From contig CAVSYB010000017.1 of NCBI GenBank assembly GCA_963732155.1, forward strand, positions 128,355 to 192,354: a stretch of DNA of 64,000 nt, written 5' to 3'. The notes beneath the pieces were generated by a model. It saw nothing but the letters and a program-made list of their open reading frames with translations. It was not told where the DNA came from and ran no database searches. Source of the DNA: Roseiarcus sp963732155 (GTDB lineage: Bacteria; Pseudomonadota; Alphaproteobacteria; Rhizobiales; Beijerinckiaceae). The position numbers and the translations under genes are program-made. Of this stretch, positions 34,518 through 43,486 are shown one piece after another; position 1 is the first letter of the stretch; the number at the start of each line of letters is the position of its first letter.

Positions 34518-35167
34518 CAGCTCTCTCCGAATTCGTCGCAAATCGTCGCGATCATCAGGAACGACGATCGCGCGCCGGGATCCATATGACCGATCGAACG
34601 CTCCCCGAGAAAGGAAGCGCGGCCGCGCGTGGCGCGCATCATCGTCGTCGCCTCGGCGGCGTCCGCCGCCGTCTTGCGGAGCGCCGCCGGGGCGGCGCCC
34701 GCGGCGAACGCCTGGCAACAGGGGATGAGAACGTCGAGCATCGTCTTCTGACCCGCGTCGCTCTTGCCGCGCGCCCGGACGGCCGATATGGCCGCCGCGA
34801 GGGCCTTCGCCGCCTCGTCACGCGAGGGTTGCGCGGGGAGCTCCCTGGCGAGCGCCAGGCAGAGCGTGCCGTAGAGCGGGCCCGAGGCGCCGCCGACCTT
34901 CATCACGAGCTTCGTGCCGACGGCCTTGAGCAGGTCGGGCAGGCTCATCGCCGAAAGCGCGTCCAGGTCCTGCAGCACCGCCTCGAATCCGCGCTTCATG
35001 TTATGCCCGTGATCGCCGTCGCCAATGGCGGCGTCGAGCGCCGTCAGCTCGTCGGAGTGGGCGATGACGCTGTTGGCCACCGCGGCGACAAGCCGCCGGT
35101 TTCGCTCCGCCTCGGCGGAGCCGAATTGTCCCTGCGATTGAGCCGCGCTTTCCTCGGCGACGCTCAT
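34517..35167 (-). CDS. dhaL: Dihydroxyacetone kinase ADP-binding subunit DhaL
   Basis: 216-aa nucleotide-binding subunit. The magnesium-aspartate motif is AAIGDGDHGHNM (residues 47-56), and the ADP-binding parts include VGGASGPLYGT and ARGKSDAGQKTMLDVL. In the PTS-type kinase the bound ADP is rephosphorylated by DhaM and never leaves. The start ATG 35167 has GAGGGA upstream; the frame to 35191 adds only eight residues. It is the first kinase gene after the transporter block. Confidence 0.92.
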   Translation of the reverse strand: MSVAEESAAQSQGQFGSAEAERNRRLVAAVANSVIAHSDELTALDAAIGDGDHGHNMKRGFEAVLQDLDALSAMSLPDLLKAVGTKLVMKVGGASGPLYGTLCLALARELPAQPSRDEAAKALAAAISAVRARGKSDAGQKTMLDVLIPCCQAFAAGAAPAALRKTAADAAEATTMMRATRGRASFLGERSIGHMDPGARSSFLMIATICDEFGES

Positions 35168-35258
35168 TTCGACATCCCTCGCATCGCGCACCGACGGTCG
35201 TTGCTTTCGAACAATGACGATGTCGCCGCCGCGGCGCCGACTTCAAGGCCGACCGGCG

Positions 35259-35588
35259 TCATCGGACGCTCAAATACCAGGAGTAGAGAAGCGCGGAGCC
35301 AAGCGCGAGCAACGTCACGACGATGAAGATGGCCACGATGATCAGCGCAATCTTGACCAGGGAACCGACGGTTCGTCCGGGCGTGCAGACCGGCACCAGG
35401 TTGAAGGCCAGTCCCGCAAGCACGACGAGGCCGGCGCCGACGGAATAGAGCTCCAGCGAAAGCGGCTGGAACAACAGGACCAGCGACAGCACGCTGACGG
35501 CGATGATCGTATATTCCACCATCTTGGCCTGCTGCGCCGTCATTCCGGGCTGCGCTGGATTGCTTGGCGTCTGGTCCACGGGCGTCAT
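35259..35588 (-). CDS. Small membrane protein in the transporter/kinase operon
   Basis: 109-aa protein with a polar N-terminus and three membrane segments: about 26-40, 47-63 and 77-102. No domain is recognised. The ATG 35588 overlaps the stop of the ABC ATPase gene by 4 bases (ATGA), so it is translationally coupled to the transporter. Some glycerol importers of rhizobia carry a small membrane protein in the same position; I see the analogy in position only. It may stabilise the permeases. Confidence 0.65.
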   Translation of the reverse strand: MTPVDQTPSNPAQPGMTAQQAKMVEYTIIAVSVLSLVLLFQPLSLELYSVGAGLVVLAGLAFNLVPVCTPGRTVGSLVKIALIIVAIFIVVTLLALGSALLYSWYLSVR

Positions 35589-36691
35589 CCCACAAGGTTG
35601 CCGGAGCTATCGAACACATGAAGCTGTCCGGCCTTGCACCGGACGGCGACTCGCTCGCCTGCGGTGAGCGGGACGCTGCTTTGCACGACGCAGCGCAGAT
35701 CGGCGCCTTTCTCGACGAGATGAGCGAGAGTCTCGGCGCCCATCGGCTCCGTGATATCGACGCTCGCGTGCAGGGCGTCGGCCGCGCCGGCGCCGACAAA
35801 TTCGAAGCTGCGCGGGCGGATGCCCAGAGTCACGTTGCTCCCCGGCGCAAGATCGGCGACGCCGCCGTTGACCACCGCCGAGATTTTCTCGCCCAGGAGC
35901 GCAAACTGCGCGACGACTCCCCCGGCGGAATTTCTCGGGCCGATTCCCGCGAGCGTCGCGCCAAGCAAATTCATCTGCGGCGTGCCGATGAAACTGGCGA
36001 CGAACAGATTCGCCGGCCTGGAGAAAAGCTCGTGCGGCGAGGCGACCTGCTCGACCTTGCCCTGCTGCATCACCGCGATGCGGTCGGCCATCGTCAACGC
36101 TTCGATCTGGTCGTGGGTGACGATGACCGTCGGCTTGTCCAGTTTGGCGAGAATCTCCTTGATCTGGGTCCGCATCGTCTGGCGCAACTGGATGTCGAGA
36201 CGGCTCAAGGGCTCGTCAAACAGAAAGCAGGTGGGATCGCGCACGATCGAGCGCCCGACCGCGACGCGCTGCTTCTCGCCTTCTCCCAACTGGTGGGGAC
36301 GGCGCTTGAGAATCGCGGTGAGGTCGAGCGCTTCGCTGACTCTGGCGACGCGCGCCGCGATTTCGGCTTTGCTCAGGTGTTCCGCATGCAGGGGATAGAC
36401 GAGATTGTCCTCGACCGAGAGGCTGGGATAGAGCGCGTAAAACTGGAACGTCATTGCGACGTTGCGCTCGCGCGCAGGCAGATCGTTGACGCGCTTGCCG
36501 GCGATCATGATGTCGCCCGAGGTCGCCCATTCAAGCCCGGCGATCATCCGCAACATCGTGGTCTTCCCGCATCCCGACGGGCCGAGCAGGCACATCACCT
36601 CGCCGCGGCCGACGTCGAGGTCCGCCTTGTCGACCGCGACGAGGCCGCTGCCGAATCGCTTCGTCACTTTTTCGAGCCTGATGTCGAACAT
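35585..36691 (-). CDS. ABC transporter ATP-binding protein 1, MalK/UgpC-like, altered signature
   Basis: 368-aa ATPase with an OB-fold regulatory C-terminus (TOBE-like region VTLGIRPRSFEFV). Walker A is GPSGCGKT at 37-44, Walker B FLFDEP at 156-161, and the H-loop has an intact His193 (VTHDQ). The signature is LGEGEKQ at 135-141, where LSGGQQ is expected. The partner ATPase2 at 40146 has the opposite pattern. The start is ATG 36691, 11 bases after the permease stop; the frame to 37537 is the shadow of the permease gene. Confidence 0.9.
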   Translation of the reverse strand: MFDIRLEKVTKRFGSGLVAVDKADLDVGRGEVMCLLGPSGCGKTTMLRMIAGLEWATSGDIMIAGKRVNDLPARERNVAMTFQFYALYPSLSVEDNLVYPLHAEHLSKAEIAARVARVSEALDLTAILKRRPHQLGEGEKQRVAVGRSIVRDPTCFLFDEPLSRLDIQLRQTMRTQIKEILAKLDKPTVIVTHDQIEALTMADRIAVMQQGKVEQVASPHELFSRPANLFVASFIGTPQMNLLGATLAGIGPRNSAGGVVAQFALLGEKISAVVNGGVADLAPGSNVTLGIRPRSFEFVGAGAADALHASVDITEPMGAETLAHLVEKGADLRCVVQSSVPLTAGERVAVRCKAGQLHVFDSSGNLVG

Positions 36692-36702
36692 TCCGGGTTC
36701 CG

Positions 36703-37575
36703 TCACTTCCTGATAGTGCCGAACGTCACGCCGCGCAGAAGCTGATTCTGCAGCAGGAACGTGACGATCACGACGGGGATGATGAAAAGCGTTTCGATCG
36801 CCGACATGAGGCCCCAGTCGACGCCGACCTGGCCGCCGATCGTTCTGGCGATCGCCACCGGGACGGTGCGCGTTTCGGTTCCAGTGAGCATCAAGGCGAA
36901 TAGGAATTCGTTCCAGGTGAGGATCACCGCGAACACGAACGTGGCGGCGAGGCCGCCGTAAACCTGCGGCAGGCAGATCTTCCGGAACACGCTCCATTCG
37001 GAACTGCCGTCCATGCGCGCGGCGTCCTCGATGTCGCGGTCGAGATCGTCGAAGAAGCTCTTGGCCATCCAGATCGAGAACGGCAGGTTGAACGCGGTGT
37101 AGAGCGCGATGATGCCGGTGTATGAACCGCTGAGGCCGAACACGCGGAACAACACGAAAACCGGAATGATCGCGATGATCGGGGGCAGCATGCGCGTCGT
37201 CAGAATGATGAAGAGATAAGTGTCGTTGCCGCGCAGCGGGAAACGCGAGAACCCGTAGGCCGCCGCGGTGCCGATGATCAGCGCCAGCGTGACGCTGGTG
37301 CCGCCGATGAACAGGCTGTTGAAGAAATAGAGGCCAAAGCCGGAATCGGTGGTGCCGCCGCCCTGGATGTCGGCGCGCAGGAAAACCGAGTAGAAGTTCT
37401 CGAAGGTGGGCGAGAACAGGAATTTGATCGGCATCGCCAACGCGTCGGGCCGCGTCTTGAACGCCGTCATGAGGATGTAATAGACGGGGAAAAAATACAC
37501 GCCGCTGACGATGGCGGCGCCGAGCGTGCGCCGCCATCCGGATCGTCCGATGACATGCGTGCGGCTGTTACTCAT
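36703..37575 (-). CDS. Carbohydrate ABC transporter permease, MalG type
   Basis: 290-aa inner-membrane permease with about six membrane segments. The cytoplasmic EAA loop, which binds the ATPase, is EDAARMDGSSEWSVFRKICLPQ. It pairs with the MalF-type permease encoded just upstream, whose stop it overlaps by 8 bases. It is a paralogue of the plus-strand permease at 42514, with shared segments such as TAAYGF and LLRGVTFGT. Confidence 0.9.
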   Translation of the reverse strand: MSNSRTHVIGRSGWRRTLGAAIVSGVYFFPVYYILMTAFKTRPDALAMPIKFLFSPTFENFYSVFLRADIQGGGTTDSGFGLYFFNSLFIGGTSVTLALIIGTAAAYGFSRFPLRGNDTYLFIILTTRMLPPIIAIIPVFVLFRVFGLSGSYTGIIALYTAFNLPFSIWMAKSFFDDLDRDIEDAARMDGSSEWSVFRKICLPQVYGGLAATFVFAVILTWNEFLFALMLTGTETRTVPVAIARTIGGQVGVDWGLMSAIETLFIIPVVIVTFLLQNQLLRGVTFGTIRK

Positions 37576-38533
37576 TCACCGGCTCCGCGCTGCGCGTTTG
37601 AATGGCATAGAGATAGAGGCTGGTCAGGACGATGACGGCGAACAGCATGATATAGCCCATCGCCGAAGCCATGCTGGTCCTGAAGAACTGGAACGCGAGG
37701 CGGAAGACGTAAACCGACGCGGTCTCGGTCGACGACCCCGGACCGCCCTCGGTCAGGATATAGACGACGTCGAATATCTTGAACGTCTCGATGGTGCGGA
37801 ACAGCAGCGCCAGCAACAGCAGGCTTCGGATGTAGGGAAAGGTGATGGTGCGGAATCGCCGCCACCATCCGGCCCGGTCGATTTCGGCGGCCTCGTAGAG
37901 ATATTTGGGAACGCTCACCAGGCCGGCCAGCACCAGCAGCATCACGAACGGCGACCACATCCAGGCGTCGGCGACGACGATCGCCGTCGTCGCCCGCGCC
38001 GGCGTCGACAGGATCACATAGGTCTCGGATGTGAACAGCGAAATGAATCGGCTGATGAATCCGAGCGTCGGGTCATAGAACAGCTTGAAGAACACCCCGA
38101 CGGCGCTCAGCGACAACATCATCGGCGCCAGCACCAGCATCAGGAGATAGCGGCGCATGGGAAATTCGTTGGCGAACAGCAGGGCCAGCAGGAAGCCGAC
38201 GACGAGCTGCAGCGCGACGCTGCCGACGACGATGGTCGCCGTGTGCTGAAACCGCTCCCAGATGTCGGGGTCGGTGAGCACGCTCGCGTAGTTTTCGAGG
38301 CCTCTGAAGCTCGGCGCCGCGATGCGGTTGGCCTTGTATTCGAAGAAGCTCAGCCCGTACGACCACATCAGCGGAAAGATATTGACGAGGAAAAGCGTGA
38401 TGATCGCCGGCGCGATCAGCAATGGCCCGCGCCGCTTCGGGCTGAGCATCCACCCGATGAAGCCCGTGGCGCTTCGCGACGGCGTCTGGCGCACTTCACC
38501 TCTCGTCGATTGTGGGGTGGCGATTGAAGTCAT
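37568..38533 (-). CDS. Carbohydrate ABC transporter permease, MalF type
   Basis: 321-aa inner-membrane permease. The EAA loop is LYEAAEIDRAGWWRRFRTITFP. Membrane segments lie near residues 38-60, 95-120, 130-160, 185-205, 235-255 and 290-310. It follows the binding protein gene by 121 bases. It is paralogous to the plus-strand permease at 41592: both have VVADAWMWSPFVM and EAAEIDRA and a similar gap pattern. The N-terminus is longer than in the paralogue. Confidence 0.9.
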   Translation of the reverse strand: MTSIATPQSTRGEVRQTPSRSATGFIGWMLSPKRRGPLLIAPAIITLFLVNIFPLMWSYGLSFFEYKANRIAAPSFRGLENYASVLTDPDIWERFQHTATIVVGSVALQLVVGFLLALLFANEFPMRRYLLMLVLAPMMLSLSAVGVFFKLFYDPTLGFISRFISLFTSETYVILSTPARATTAIVVADAWMWSPFVMLLVLAGLVSVPKYLYEAAEIDRAGWWRRFRTITFPYIRSLLLLALLFRTIETFKIFDVVYILTEGGPGSSTETASVYVFRLAFQFFRTSMASAMGYIMLFAVIVLTSLYLYAIQTRSAEPVNE

Positions 38534-38654
38534 GAGGATCGGACCGCACTGGCTGGGAGTCGCAGACCGCGCGACACGTTCGCTCGCGCCGGTCCGAAGG
38601 AGCCGGAGCCGCCGGCTCGAGTCGAGCGGCTCCGTCGTCTTCTTGAATCGGCGT

Positions 38655-40079
38655 CTACTTGATGCGGCCGGCCTCGCGCAGCAGCTTGTCCTGGAACGCG
38701 GCGACCGTATCCAGGGCTACCTTGGCGGAAACCTGGCCGGTGATCGCCTTGTCGAACTGCTCCTGCTGCTCAGTCAGCAGCGGGAAGAACTCCGGAATAT
38801 GCCAGACGTCCTTCTGCCAGCGGTAGTTGTCGAGATAGGCGCGGTTATAGGGCGCCCAGGTCGAATAGGCCGGGTCGTTCATGACGCTCAGCAAGCCGGA
38901 TTGACCGCCCGCTTTCACGAAGTTGATCTGGACGGGCTTCGACTCCCACCATTTCACGATGTCGAGGGCCTCCTTGATGACCTCGTCGCTGTTCCAGGTG
39001 GTGAGCACGAAGGGCTGACCGCCGATGTTCGACCAGCGGCTGAGCGAACCGTCGGGCCTGCGGGTGCCCGGGGGCTCCGCGAACTCGCTCTTGTCCGCCA
39101 CTTTCGACAGTTTGGGATTGATCACCGGGCCCATCACGCCGACCCAGTCGACGATCGCGGCCACTTTGCCCTGCATGTAGAGATCCTGGACGACGAAGAT
39201 GTCCATCTGCCCGGTCTTGGCGACCGGCGGCATATATTTCTCCAGGCTGAGGTAATGCTCGAAGGCCGAGACCGCCTTGTCCGAATTGACCACGCCCAGC
39301 GCCGGCTTGGTCGAGGTCTCGTCCCAGATGTCGCCGCCGGCTTCCCAGATGAAGCCGTTGACCTGCATCGAGGAGAAGTCATACGGCTTACCCATCTGAT
39401 AGGCGATGCCGTAGAAATCGTCGTCCGCCACCCCGTCGCCGAGCTTGTCGCCCTTCTTGCGCTGGAAGAACTTGCCGATGTCCTCATAGCGCTTCCAGTC
39501 GACGTCTTCCCATTCGTTGTAGTAGCACGGCAGGACCTCGTTGAACTGCTTCTTGAAGTTCGCCCGCTCCGTGGCGTTGCAGAACAGATCGCTCCGGTAG
39601 GCCGTGACCAGATTGTCGGGGAATTGCGGGAATCCGTAGTAGTTGGTCGACTTGTAGGGGTAGGACGACGAGGTCGACAGCAGGACCGGGTGAAGGTCGG
39701 CGATGACCGCCTGCAGCTCCGGGTCGGCGTCGATATATTTGTTGAGCTTGAGGTAGTGGCCGCCCTCGACGAAATCGCCGAGCCACTGGCTGTCGGTGAC
39801 GATCATCTGATATTTCTTTTCGCCCGACGACAGCGAGGCGGCGACGCGCTGATAGAAGCTGCCCCACGGAATGAAGTCGAGAACCAGCTTCACGTTGTTG
39901 CCGGACTTCGCCTTATAGGTCTTGTCGAACTCCTCCTGCATGAAGCGGGTCGGCAGCCAGTCCGGCGCCGCCATGTTGATCACGATGTCTTTGGCGCTGG
40001 CGGGCGCCGGCGCGAGCGCCGCCCCGATCAATGCGCCGGCGGCCGCCAACGCTGCAATCGATACCGTAAGAAGTCGCAT
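38655..40079 (-). CDS. Carbohydrate ABC transporter substrate-binding protein, family 1
   Basis: 474-aa periplasmic binding protein. A Sec signal peptide (LAAAGALIGAALAPAPASA) is likely cut before KDIVINM. The mature part has the SBP_bac_1 pattern, with SQWLGDFVEGGHYLKLNKYI, YGFPQFPDNLVTAYRSDLF and WDETSTKPALG in the cleft. It is the only binding protein near both permease pairs. The substrate is likely a sugar or polyol, since the operon ends in DHA kinase genes. Confidence 0.9.
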   Translation of the reverse strand: MRLLTVSIAALAAAGALIGAALAPAPASAKDIVINMAAPDWLPTRFMQEEFDKTYKAKSGNNVKLVLDFIPWGSFYQRVAASLSSGEKKYQMIVTDSQWLGDFVEGGHYLKLNKYIDADPELQAVIADLHPVLLSTSSSYPYKSTNYYGFPQFPDNLVTAYRSDLFCNATERANFKKQFNEVLPCYYNEWEDVDWKRYEDIGKFFQRKKGDKLGDGVADDDFYGIAYQMGKPYDFSSMQVNGFIWEAGGDIWDETSTKPALGVVNSDKAVSAFEHYLSLEKYMPPVAKTGQMDIFVVQDLYMQGKVAAIVDWVGVMGPVINPKLSKVADKSEFAEPPGTRRPDGSLSRWSNIGGQPFVLTTWNSDEVIKEALDIVKWWESKPVQINFVKAGGQSGLLSVMNDPAYSTWAPYNRAYLDNYRWQKDVWHIPEFFPLLTEQQEQFDKAITGQVSAKVALDTVAAFQDKLLREAGRIK

Positions 40080-40145
40080 TCCTGTATCCTCCCTGTTGCA
40101 CCACTTGGCTTCAACACAGACCCGTCCTGCGCGCTCTGCGGCGCG

Positions 40146-41279
40146 TCAGTTCGTCGCGTTCGCCCCGTTGCGACGAATGGCCACTCCTGTTTCCTGGGCG
40201 AATAGACAAAGCTCGTCGTTTCTCAGCGTGCAGTCGATCGACGCGTCGCTGGCGATGCCGTAGGCGCGCTCCTGCGGCAGGATCATCCGGAGGCGGTTGT
40301 TGGCGCCGGCGACGACATTGAGGACGGTCACGTCGCCAAGCGGCTCGGTGAGGAAGACGCGCGCCGGGAAACGCGGTCCGGAAGGCGCGGGTCCCTGACC
40401 GGATACCGGCGCGATCGCTTGCGGGCGCACGCCGACCGTGAACCGGGCGCCCGCCGGGAAATCGGCGAGGCAGGCCGTCCAGGGCGCGGCGTCGATGTCG
40501 ACGAAGGGCGTTTCAAGCGTGCGCCTGCCCGCGGCGTCTTTCAGCGTCGCCGCGACGAGATTGATCGGGGGATCGCCGACCAGCGAGGCGACGAATTCGT
40601 CGCGCGGCTCGGAATAGAGTGTTTCCGGCGTGGCGATCTGGACGATGCGGCCCTCTCTGAGCACGCCGATCCGCCGCCCCATGCTGAGCGCTTCGATCTG
40701 ATCGGGCGTGGCGTAGATCATCGTCGTGTCGCCCAATTCGCGGTGAAGCCGCTTGAATTCGGCGCGCGTGTCATGCCGCAATTTGGCGTCGAGATTGGTG
40801 AGCGGTTCGTCGAGCAGCAGCAGCTTCGGCCGGCGTATCAGCGCGCGGCCGATCGCGCAGCGCTGCTGTTCGCCGCCGCTCAAGGTGCTGGGCTTGCGCC
40901 CGAGCGCGTGCGACAGGCGCAGCATTTCGGCGATCTCGCCGACGCGCTTGCCGATCTCGCCGGCCGAAACGCGCAGCTCCCGCAGGGGATAGGCGAGATT
41001 CTCGAAGGTCGACAGATGCGGATAGAGCGCGAAGGTCTGAAAAACCATCGCGGTGTCGCGCGCGCGCACCGGCGTATCGGCGACGTCGCGCCCGTCGAGC
41101 AGCACGGCGCCGCTGTCGGCGCGTTCGATGCCGGCGATGATCCGCAGCAGCGTGGTCTTGCCGGCGCCGCTCGGCCCGAGAATTGCGAAGAATTCGCCCG
41201 GCTCGGCGGCGAAAGTCGCGCCGCGCAACGCTTCAACGGACCCGAATCGTTTGCAAACCTCGTTGATCGTCAACTGCAT
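40146..41279 (-). CDS. ABC transporter ATP-binding protein 2, MalK-like, H-loop His missing
   Basis: 377-aa ATPase. Walker A is GPSGAGKT at 35-42, the signature is LSGGEQQ at 133-139, and Walker B is LLLLDEP at 153-159. The switch His is replaced: the loop reads YATPDQIEAL with Pro192, where the canonical form is THDQ. ATPase 1 of the same operon has the His but a changed signature. A C-terminal OB-like domain (FTVGVRPQAI) follows. It is the first gene of the minus-strand operon, starting at ATG 41279. Confidence 0.9.
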   Translation of the reverse strand: MQLTINEVCKRFGSVEALRGATFAAEPGEFFAILGPSGAGKTTLLRIIAGIERADSGAVLLDGRDVADTPVRARDTAMVFQTFALYPHLSTFENLAYPLRELRVSAGEIGKRVGEIAEMLRLSHALGRKPSTLSGGEQQRCAIGRALIRRPKLLLLDEPLTNLDAKLRHDTRAEFKRLHRELGDTTMIYATPDQIEALSMGRRIGVLREGRIVQIATPETLYSEPRDEFVASLVGDPPINLVAATLKDAAGRRTLETPFVDIDAAPWTACLADFPAGARFTVGVRPQAIAPVSGQGPAPSGPRFPARVFLTEPLGDVTVLNVVAGANNRLRMILPQERAYGIASDASIDCTLRNDELCLFAQETGVAIRRNGANATN

Positions 41280-41386
41280 CGCACACGACCCCTCGCGCCT
41301 CGGACTCCCGATCCGTCCGATGTTGCAGGCGGCAAGGCGCAGCCCTCATCGGATCTTTGCGAAGCCCCTGGTTGCGCTCCGGCAGT

Positions 41387-41415
41387 TTGTTTAGTAAACA
41401 TAATTTACTAAACAA
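41387..41415. promoter_or_regulatory. Perfect 12-bp palindrome, probable operator
   Basis: Arms TTGTTTAGTAAA (41387-41398) and TTTACTAAACAA (41404-41415) are exact inverted repeats around a 5-base centre CATAA. The site is 108 bases before the minus-strand operon start and 177 before the plus-strand permease start, so it can control both. The AT-rich arms stand out in GC-rich DNA. The TTTAGTAAA/TTTACTAAA core suits a ROK- or DeoR/GntR-type regulator rather than LacI, which prefers a central CG. No such regulator is next to it. Confidence 0.75.
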
Positions 41416-41591
41416 TGCAAGAGTAAGTTTTGCGCGAATTTCTGGAGCCGGTTGCGCAAACCCGCGTGCGGATCAGCGGAACCCGCGGTATCCCGATTGC
41501 CTTGGACTTCCACCCTCAATTCGCATTAAGCTGACATGCTAGCTGACTCGGTGTCAATAGTCGGCGGCCCCGGGGGAGCGCTTCGAGCGGC

Positions 41592-42509
41592 ATGATCCGA
41601 TTCCTCGCTGCCAAAGGGTCCGAGCCACGGGGCTCGCCGCTGATCGGCGTGCGCGCGGGGCCTTTCATCGCCCCGGCGTTGGCGGTTCTGTGCGTGATCA
41701 ACGTGCTGCCGTTCCTGTGGTCGATCGGCGTGTCGTTCTTCCATTTCCGCGCCGACCGGCTGAACACGCCGCCGCACTTTCTATGGTTCGGCAATTATGT
41801 CGATTTGCTCAGCGACTCGGATGTCTGGGAGCATTTCACCAACACGGGCGTGATGATCGCCGCCAGCGTGTCGATCCAGCTCGTCGTCGGCGCGCTGCTG
41901 GCCATGCTGTTTCAGCGTCGCTTTCCCGGCCGCCGCGCGGTGATGATGCTGGTGCTCACGCCGATGCTGCTGTCGACTGTGGCGGTGGGCACATTCTTCA
42001 GCCTGTTTTACGATCCGACTTTCGGCATCGTCAGCGCCATCGTTCGGCCCTTCACCGGCGCGGCCTTCGCGCCGCTGGGCACGCCGTTTTCGGCGATGAC
42101 CAGTCTGGTGGTCGCCGACGCCTGGATGTGGTCGCCGTTCGTCATGATGCTGCTTCTCGCCGGCCTCGACGGCGTGCCGCCGCATCTGATCGAGGCGGCG
42201 GAGATCGACCGGGCGTCGCGAGCGCTGCGGTTCTGGACGGTGACCTTTCCCGCCATTCGCAGCGTGCTGCTGCTGGCGCTGCTGTTCAGGACCATCGAAT
42301 CCTTCAACATGTTCGATCTCATCTACACCATCACCAACGGCGGTCCGGGCACCGCGACGGAAAGCGTTTCGACCGAGATCTACGACACCGCCTTCGTGCT
42401 CTTCGAGTCGGGACGCGCCTCGGCGCTCGGCAATCTCAGCGTCTTCGTCGTCATCGTGCTGGCTCGCATCTATTTCCGGACGATGCAATTGCGCAAGGAG
42501 GCGGCGTAA
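41592..42509 (+). CDS. Carbohydrate ABC transporter permease, MalF type, second pair
   Basis: 305-aa permease divergent from the long operon. It has the EAA loop IEAAEIDRASRALRFWTVTFP and about six membrane segments. It is similar throughout to the MalF-type permease at 37568 but has a shorter N-terminus. The start ATG 41592 follows a GGGGGAG-rich leader. It overlaps nothing and is followed 4 bases later by the MalG-type partner. Confidence 0.88.
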   Translation: MIRFLAAKGSEPRGSPLIGVRAGPFIAPALAVLCVINVLPFLWSIGVSFFHFRADRLNTPPHFLWFGNYVDLLSDSDVWEHFTNTGVMIAASVSIQLVVGALLAMLFQRRFPGRRAVMMLVLTPMLLSTVAVGTFFSLFYDPTFGIVSAIVRPFTGAAFAPLGTPFSAMTSLVVADAWMWSPFVMMLLLAGLDGVPPHLIEAAEIDRASRALRFWTVTFPAIRSVLLLALLFRTIESFNMFDLIYTITNGGPGTATESVSTEIYDTAFVLFESGRASALGNLSVFVVIVLARIYFRTMQLRKEAA

Positions 42510-42513
42510 GCCC

Positions 42514-43389
42514 ATGCAGGATGAGGAGTTGACCGCGACGGCAAGTCCGGCGGGCCTCGGGCGCACGCTCGTTGCGACGCTGATCGGCCTTGTTTACTTC
42601 TTTCCGGTGATCTGGATGATTCTGGCGGCGTTCAAGACGCGCGCCGACGCCCTTGCGACGCCGCCGAAATTGTTCTTCACGCCGACGCTCGAGCACTTCT
42701 GGGCCTCGTTCCACCGGTTGTCGGCCGACGGCGAGCGTGTCATCAACACCGGGCTGGAATGGAATTTCGCGAACAGCCTTTTCATTTCGTCGGTGAGCGT
42801 CGGGCTCGCGCTCGCGTTGGGCGCGACAGCCGCCTATGGCTTTGCGCGTTTGCCGGTGCGCGGGCGCGACTATTTCATGTTCTACATCCTCGTCTTGCGC
42901 ATGGTGCCGCCGATCACGGCGATCGTGCCGCTTTATTTCCTGTTCCGGGTGACGGGGCTTGGCGGCACCTACGCCGCCATCATCCTGGTCTACACCGCGT
43001 TCAACCTGCCGTTCGCGATATGGATGCTGAAGAGCTTCATCGACGAACTGCACCGGCCGATCGAGGAGGCCGCCCGACTTGACGGCAGCTCCGAGCTGAA
43101 AATTCTCTGGCGCATCTGCCTGCCGCAGATGCGCGCCGGAATCGCCGCAACGGCGATCATCGCGTTCGTCTTCACCTGGAACGACTTTCTGTTCAGCCTG
43201 TTGCTGACGAGCGTCGACACGCGCACCGTTCCGGTCGCCATGACGCGGGTGGTCGGCGCCGACGTCGGCGTGGACTGGGGCGTCTTCGCCGCCATCGGAA
43301 CGATCTACCTGCTGCCGGTCCTGCTGATTGCGTTTTTTCTGCAGGGTCAATTGCTGCGCGGCGTCACTTTCGGCACGGTGCCGCGCTGA
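42514..43389 (+). CDS. Carbohydrate ABC transporter permease, MalG type, second pair
   Basis: 291-aa permease, partner of the preceding gene, 4 bases apart. The EAA loop is IEEAARLDGSSELKILWRICLPQ. It is a close paralogue of the permease at 36703, including the C-terminal LLRGVTFGT. No ATPase or binding protein follows it; these may be shared with the minus-strand operon, which has two ATPases. Confidence 0.88.
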   Translation: MQDEELTATASPAGLGRTLVATLIGLVYFFPVIWMILAAFKTRADALATPPKLFFTPTLEHFWASFHRLSADGERVINTGLEWNFANSLFISSVSVGLALALGATAAYGFARLPVRGRDYFMFYILVLRMVPPITAIVPLYFLFRVTGLGGTYAAIILVYTAFNLPFAIWMLKSFIDELHRPIEEAARLDGSSELKILWRICLPQMRAGIAATAIIAFVFTWNDFLFSLLLTSVDTRTVPVAMTRVVGADVGVDWGVFAAIGTIYLLPVLLIAFFLQGQLLRGVTFGTVPR

Positions 43390-43486
43390 AGGGGTTCCGC
43401 CGGGGTTCGCCGCGGCCGTCAAACTTCGCTTCGGCGGCGCGGCGCGGCGGGAAATCGGCGCCGCCGATCGACGGGAGCCAGGGCGG

